Source: Dirofilaria immitis
Lineage: Eukaryota > Nematoda > Chromadorea > Rhabditida > Onchocercidae
Direction: 5' to 3'
DNA: 64,000 nt
NCBI GenBank assembly: GCA_024305405.1
Contig: JAKNDB010000068.1
Location: forward strand, 816,001 to 880,000
Part shown: piece after piece, positions 59,765 through 64,000 of the stretch
Layout of the letters: each line of letters starts with the position of its first letter
Numbering within the stretch: position 1 is the stretch's first letter
Made by a program: the position numbers and the translations under genes
The notes under the pieces: generated by a model
The model's database searches: none
Told to the model about the DNA's origin: nothing
The model's input: only the letters and a program-made list of their open reading frames with translations

Positions 59765-60135
59765 TTAGATTTAATTAATTAATATCATATTTTTTATTAA
59801 AATAATATTTCAATATAAAATTACTAAAAAGGTGTAATCATGTTGATTAATTATAAATTTAACATAGACAAAATGAAATTCAAATTCAAACATTTATTAG
59901 GATAAGTATTTGAAATATGAATTTAATAATTAGAAATGAAAATTAATTTAATTATTAGATTTAATTAATTAATATCATACATATTTTATTAGAACAATAT
60001 TTCAATACAAAAATTACTAAAAAGGTGTAATCATGTTGATTAATTATAAATTTAACATAGACAAAATGAAATTCAAATTCAAACATTTATTAGGATAAAT
60101 ATTTGAAATATGAATTTAATAATTGGAAATGACAT
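59765..60135. repeat. Tandem duplication of about 190 bp
   Basis: The segment starting 'ttagatttaattaattaata' at 59765 is repeated from 59955. Both contain 'aaaaaggtgtaatcatgttg' and 'aacatagacaaaatgaaatt'. The two copies differ at only a few positions plus small indels, so this is fairly recent. Confidence 0.9.
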
Positions 60136-63120
60136 TGTACAAATAATTATTATCAAATTCGATTTCCATTTTCCTTTCTCTTCCATTGCCACCAAAAATT
60201 CCATAACAAAAATAAAAATAATTTCATTTTTACTTTTATATTTTTTTATCGTAAAGGTAAAATAATCGCTGTCATAGACAAGGACATATAGAAAAAATAA
60301 GAAATGAAATTATCCAAAAAAAAAAAATATTTCATTTTTTTTCTTATCATTCCGTTTATGTTCGTAAATTGATGCGTTCTTTTTTTTTATTCTTTCTCGA
60401 CTTTGAAAATGTCAATTTATGATAGTTTGATTTGATTTGGTTCGGGTTTTTTTTTTCAACCTGCTTTACTTATAGACATATCTGAATATTTCAAAAGATC
60501 AAAACAGGTTTCAATCTCAAATATTTCACTTTTTTTTAACATTTAATGATTAAATAACTTCAAATTATTATCTTTCTTATGAGCGCTTCAGAAGACAACG
60601 AAAAAGAAAGATGCCGCAAAATGAAAAAAAAGTTTCGGAAATAATTTTTTTTTTTTTAGATTTAGGAATGAATAATTTATTAGCATTTTTTTCGCCTTTG
60701 TTCTAACCTAAATTGAGTATTTAAGTTGTTTAAAGAATGTTTTAGCAAGGAATTGAGAAATTAAATTCGAAAATGATTATAGGTTTAGGTTATTGATTTA
60801 TTGGATTAATATGAACAATCAAATAGTATTTTTATTGAATTGATTCTAAAATCGACGAATAGATTTGTGAACATCAGACTTGGATTCTTATTTTAAATAT
60901 TATGTCCAGATTATTGCTTGAATATCAGGCTATAGATTTAGGCTACTTAATAGGTATAATATAAGCGATCGAATAGTTAATTGAAATTGAATTCAAAATC
61001 AAGAAATGAAATTTATTTGAAAGAAATGAATTTAAATAGTTAAAAACTAGCCTAGATGCTTTTTGAACATCAATCTAGATCATTGTTTTGAGCGAGCGCC
61101 AGGCTTAGATTTTATTACCTTTTCGTTCAAATCAAATCATTTATCAAAAATACGTATTCCATTTATTTTCTAATTTTAATTAAATTCTTTTTGAAGTACT
61201 AAAAATAAAAACATCAAAATAATCATATAATATTTTTAACTAAATTACTAAAAATTCGAAATTAAAATTAAATTTAGATTTTCTTTTTCTTCAAATTTAC
61301 AATGTATTTTAATGTTCGTTAACATTTGTATTGTTAAAATTCTATTATCTTTGTTCGATTCAAAATTTTTTTCTTCTGATTGAAATATTCGGTTTAATTA
61401 AAACTATTCAACGATTTCATTAAATAAAATCTTATTTCTAATTTAAAAATTACATTCTATTTTTTGATGTCATTTTTCTCATAAATATTTTTCTTCAAAA
61501 ATTTTGCCATCTATTTTATTAAATTCAATTCGTTTTTTTTTTTTTCAATAAAATAAAAACTTATTTTCGTCGAGAAGTATGTCGAGAAAGAAAGGATTAT
61601 TTCATTTTGAAGGCATTATTTCATTTTGAAACTTATCTGTTCGAGAATTAACTCGTTTTTTTTTTTTTTAAATTTGTACTTTCAATTCTTTTGATTTTCA
61701 ACCTTATCTTTTGTCATTCTCGACAGCTACGTTTCACATTACTTATGTTCAATTAATTTCATTAGATGAAAAGATGAAGCCAAAAAGAAAGCCAAGTAAT
61801 TTGAGCTATTGTTGGGGAAAAAAAAGAGTCAATATTTGCTACTTTTTCATTTGCACAATCATTTTTCTCGAGAATTATAGATTGCTTAACTTTCAGCGAA
61901 TATTGGCTTTTTTTTTTGAATAAAAGAATTTCTAAACTTAAGAACCAAGGAATGATATGATATATCAATTAGCTAAATATATTTCTCGAAATATTTAGTA
62001 ATCTTTCTTCTCTCAGGTTTTTTTTTTTTGATCGTCAAGCAAGACATTTATATACCCGTCGATTGAATGGTAAATCTCGGGGACGAAAAAAATAATTATA
62101 TGAAAACGAAATAAGACGAAACAGGTTTTTGGTATAAAATGAACGAAAGGAAGCAATATTCTTCCAAACAACTTCGTCGTAACAATTTTACAATTTTTTT
62201 TTTTTTTATTATCGTTACTATCATCCGATGATTTGGTTTTTTTTTTTTTTTTATGATAATTTTGAAAATTACTCATTTAATATATTTCTGAAAATTATGA
62301 GAAAGTTTAAATTGTTTGAAATTTTTAATACGAATAAAATGCTATTATTTGAATAAGAAATTATTATTGATTATTTCGATAATTTTGATTATTAAAAATT
62401 AAAATAAATATGATTACTTTGAATATATAGATAGAATCAAGATAATGCAATTGAATTAATGATTTAAATTTTAGATATCTATTATTAATAAAATTTCTAT
62501 AATATTATTAGCTTAGCTTACGAATTACGAAAGAATTCACGATTTCTTTTCTAAAATATTCATAAAATTAGTCAAGATTCTAATTAACTCTTGATTTTTG
62601 TGAATCGATGATAATTTTAAGTGAAATTTGCAAATTAATAAATGCATTGCTGAATTAGATATGTTTCTTTAAGAATCTCAATTTATTAAGTTTGAAAAAT
62701 TATCGAAAGATGACTTCTTCTCGCAGAATTCGAATTATTCCTTTGATAATTTCTTCGTTTGAATTCAGATTATCTTCACTGATAATTTCTTCTCTTAGAC
62801 TCAGATTATCATTGTTTTCAACAAATTGATACTTAATCATCTAACGAAACATTCATTTCTTATGTTATATCGTCATATTTTGTTAGTTAATGCCATTTTA
62901 ATCAATCAAGATTTTTGTTTTTCGTTTTTTTTTGACTGTTTATTTGATGATCGAGAAAAAAAAAAAATGATAAAAACTTGCTATTTAACCGATACTATAC
63001 GAATACAATTTTTATTTATGATATCATTTATATAATTAGATGAAATGATATTTTTTTCTCTTCTACAAGAATGATTAGTTTTCATTTGTGTAATTCGTCA
63101 TTTTATTTTTTCATTTTTTG

Positions 63121-63122
63121 AA

Positions 63123-63154
<32 letters not shown>

Positions 63155-63175
63155 GGAGAGAGAGAGAAAAAAAAG
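63121..63175. repeat. (GA)n microsatellite
   Basis: Interrupted GA dinucleotides ending in a poly(A) run. The stretch 60136-63120 before it shows only A+T-rich sequence with poly(T) runs and a short 'gattatcttcactgataatt' type duplication near 62736-62815. Confidence 0.9.
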
Positions 63176-63589
63176 AAAATAGATGAAGGAAACAAAGTAT
63201 CTAACCTATTTTATAAGAAAATAATGTAAACTATTTTTAAAAGGAACAAAAAAAAATAAATAAATAAAGTCGTATAAAATATAAAATGAAAATTAGGTGA
63301 AATCTTATTTCTATTGTTTGCTTTTTTTTTATTTATTATTTGATAAAAAGAATAGAATAAAATTTATCATTAATTTAAGATAATAAATTTAGATAACTGA
63401 TTATTTTTATTGATAATAAAATTTTCATTTTATTATCATTTTATCAATATAATATTAGCAAAATAAAATTGAAAAATATTTTTGTTCATTTAAATTTATC
63501 ATTTCTATTTTTTTCAATATTTTATCCTAATAACTCAATTTGTTATTTTAATAAAATTTGCATAATTGTTTTCTTTTCTGATAATAACA

Positions 63590-64000
63590 ATTATCATAAT
63601 AATATTAATAATACTTAGTAGTGCTAGTAGTAATAATGATATTATATTATATTGATAAAATTTACTTAGTAGTGCTAGTAATAATAATGATTATTGCTAT
63701 TGTTGCCCTATTATTATTATTATAATTATTACTATAATATGATGTAATATCATTCTTGTTATTGTCCATCTCTTATTATTAATACTGTTAACATTATTAT
63801 TATTATTATTATTATTACTGTCATTATTGCTATTGCTATTATTATTATTACCATCGTTATTGCAATATTATATTATTGATATTATTACTATTGTTCATTG
63901 TTAGTTGTTTTATTTTTTTTTTAATTAATGTCATTATTATTGTTTTTATTATAGTTCATTATTATCACTATTATTATTATTATCATCATTATCATTATTA
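63590..64000. repeat. Decayed (ATT)n / (TTA)n tract running to the window edge
   Basis: Long impure ATT and TTA triplets with GTT and ATC variants. Inside it 'acttagtagtgctagtaat' occurs twice (63615 and 63663), a small local duplication. It continues beyond the window. Confidence 0.85.

Overview
The window looks like genomic DNA of a parasitic nematode, probably a clade III (spirurid or filarial) worm. The DNA is very A+T rich. Genes are split by introns of about 50-1000 bp (one of 3 kb) with GT...TTTCAG borders. Several start codons lie 9-27 nt downstream of an unpaired TTTCAG-like acceptor, as expected for spliced-leader trans-splicing. The protein families are animal, and nothing bacterial or viral was seen. 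The species assignment is an inference.

Layout: (1) 91-2101, minus: 5' part of a SCYL1-type pseudokinase gene running off the left edge. (2) 3650-6628, minus: a complete 215-aa protein with two PDZ domains. (3) 7363-14731, plus: a complete 12-exon CD36/SCARB-type scavenger receptor of 509 aa, with an intron-containing tRNA-Arg(CCT)-like gene nested in its 3-kb intron. (4) 15116-16003, plus: a speculative 69-aa small gene. (5) 16677-24497, minus: a complete 24-exon gene for the second-largest RNA polymerase III subunit (POLR3B). (6) 25873-27027, minus: a 129-aa orphan protein. (7) 28985-33441, plus: a 761-aa membrane-type protein with a long in-phase array of 11-residue repeats. This is the most unusual gene here. 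(8) 35325-38370, minus: a 446-aa C2-domain protein. (9) 39721-41957, plus: a MADF-BESS transcription-factor-like protein of 386 aa. (10) 41958-64000: about 22 kb with no gene I can support, filled with microsatellites, a homogeneous 80-bp satellite and several decayed tandem arrays.

The genes do not form one pathway; they read as a normal gene-dense stretch next to a repeat-rich desert. A technical point affects all gene models. Four genes (SCYL1, POLR3B, the 11-mer repeat protein and the MADF-BESS gene) are each broken by single-base length changes, nearly all in short A or T runs, while homology and exon phase are otherwise perfect. I read this as homopolymer error in the assembly rather than gene death. 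Exon coordinates were derived by hand from splice sites, phase and recalled family sequences; no search was run.
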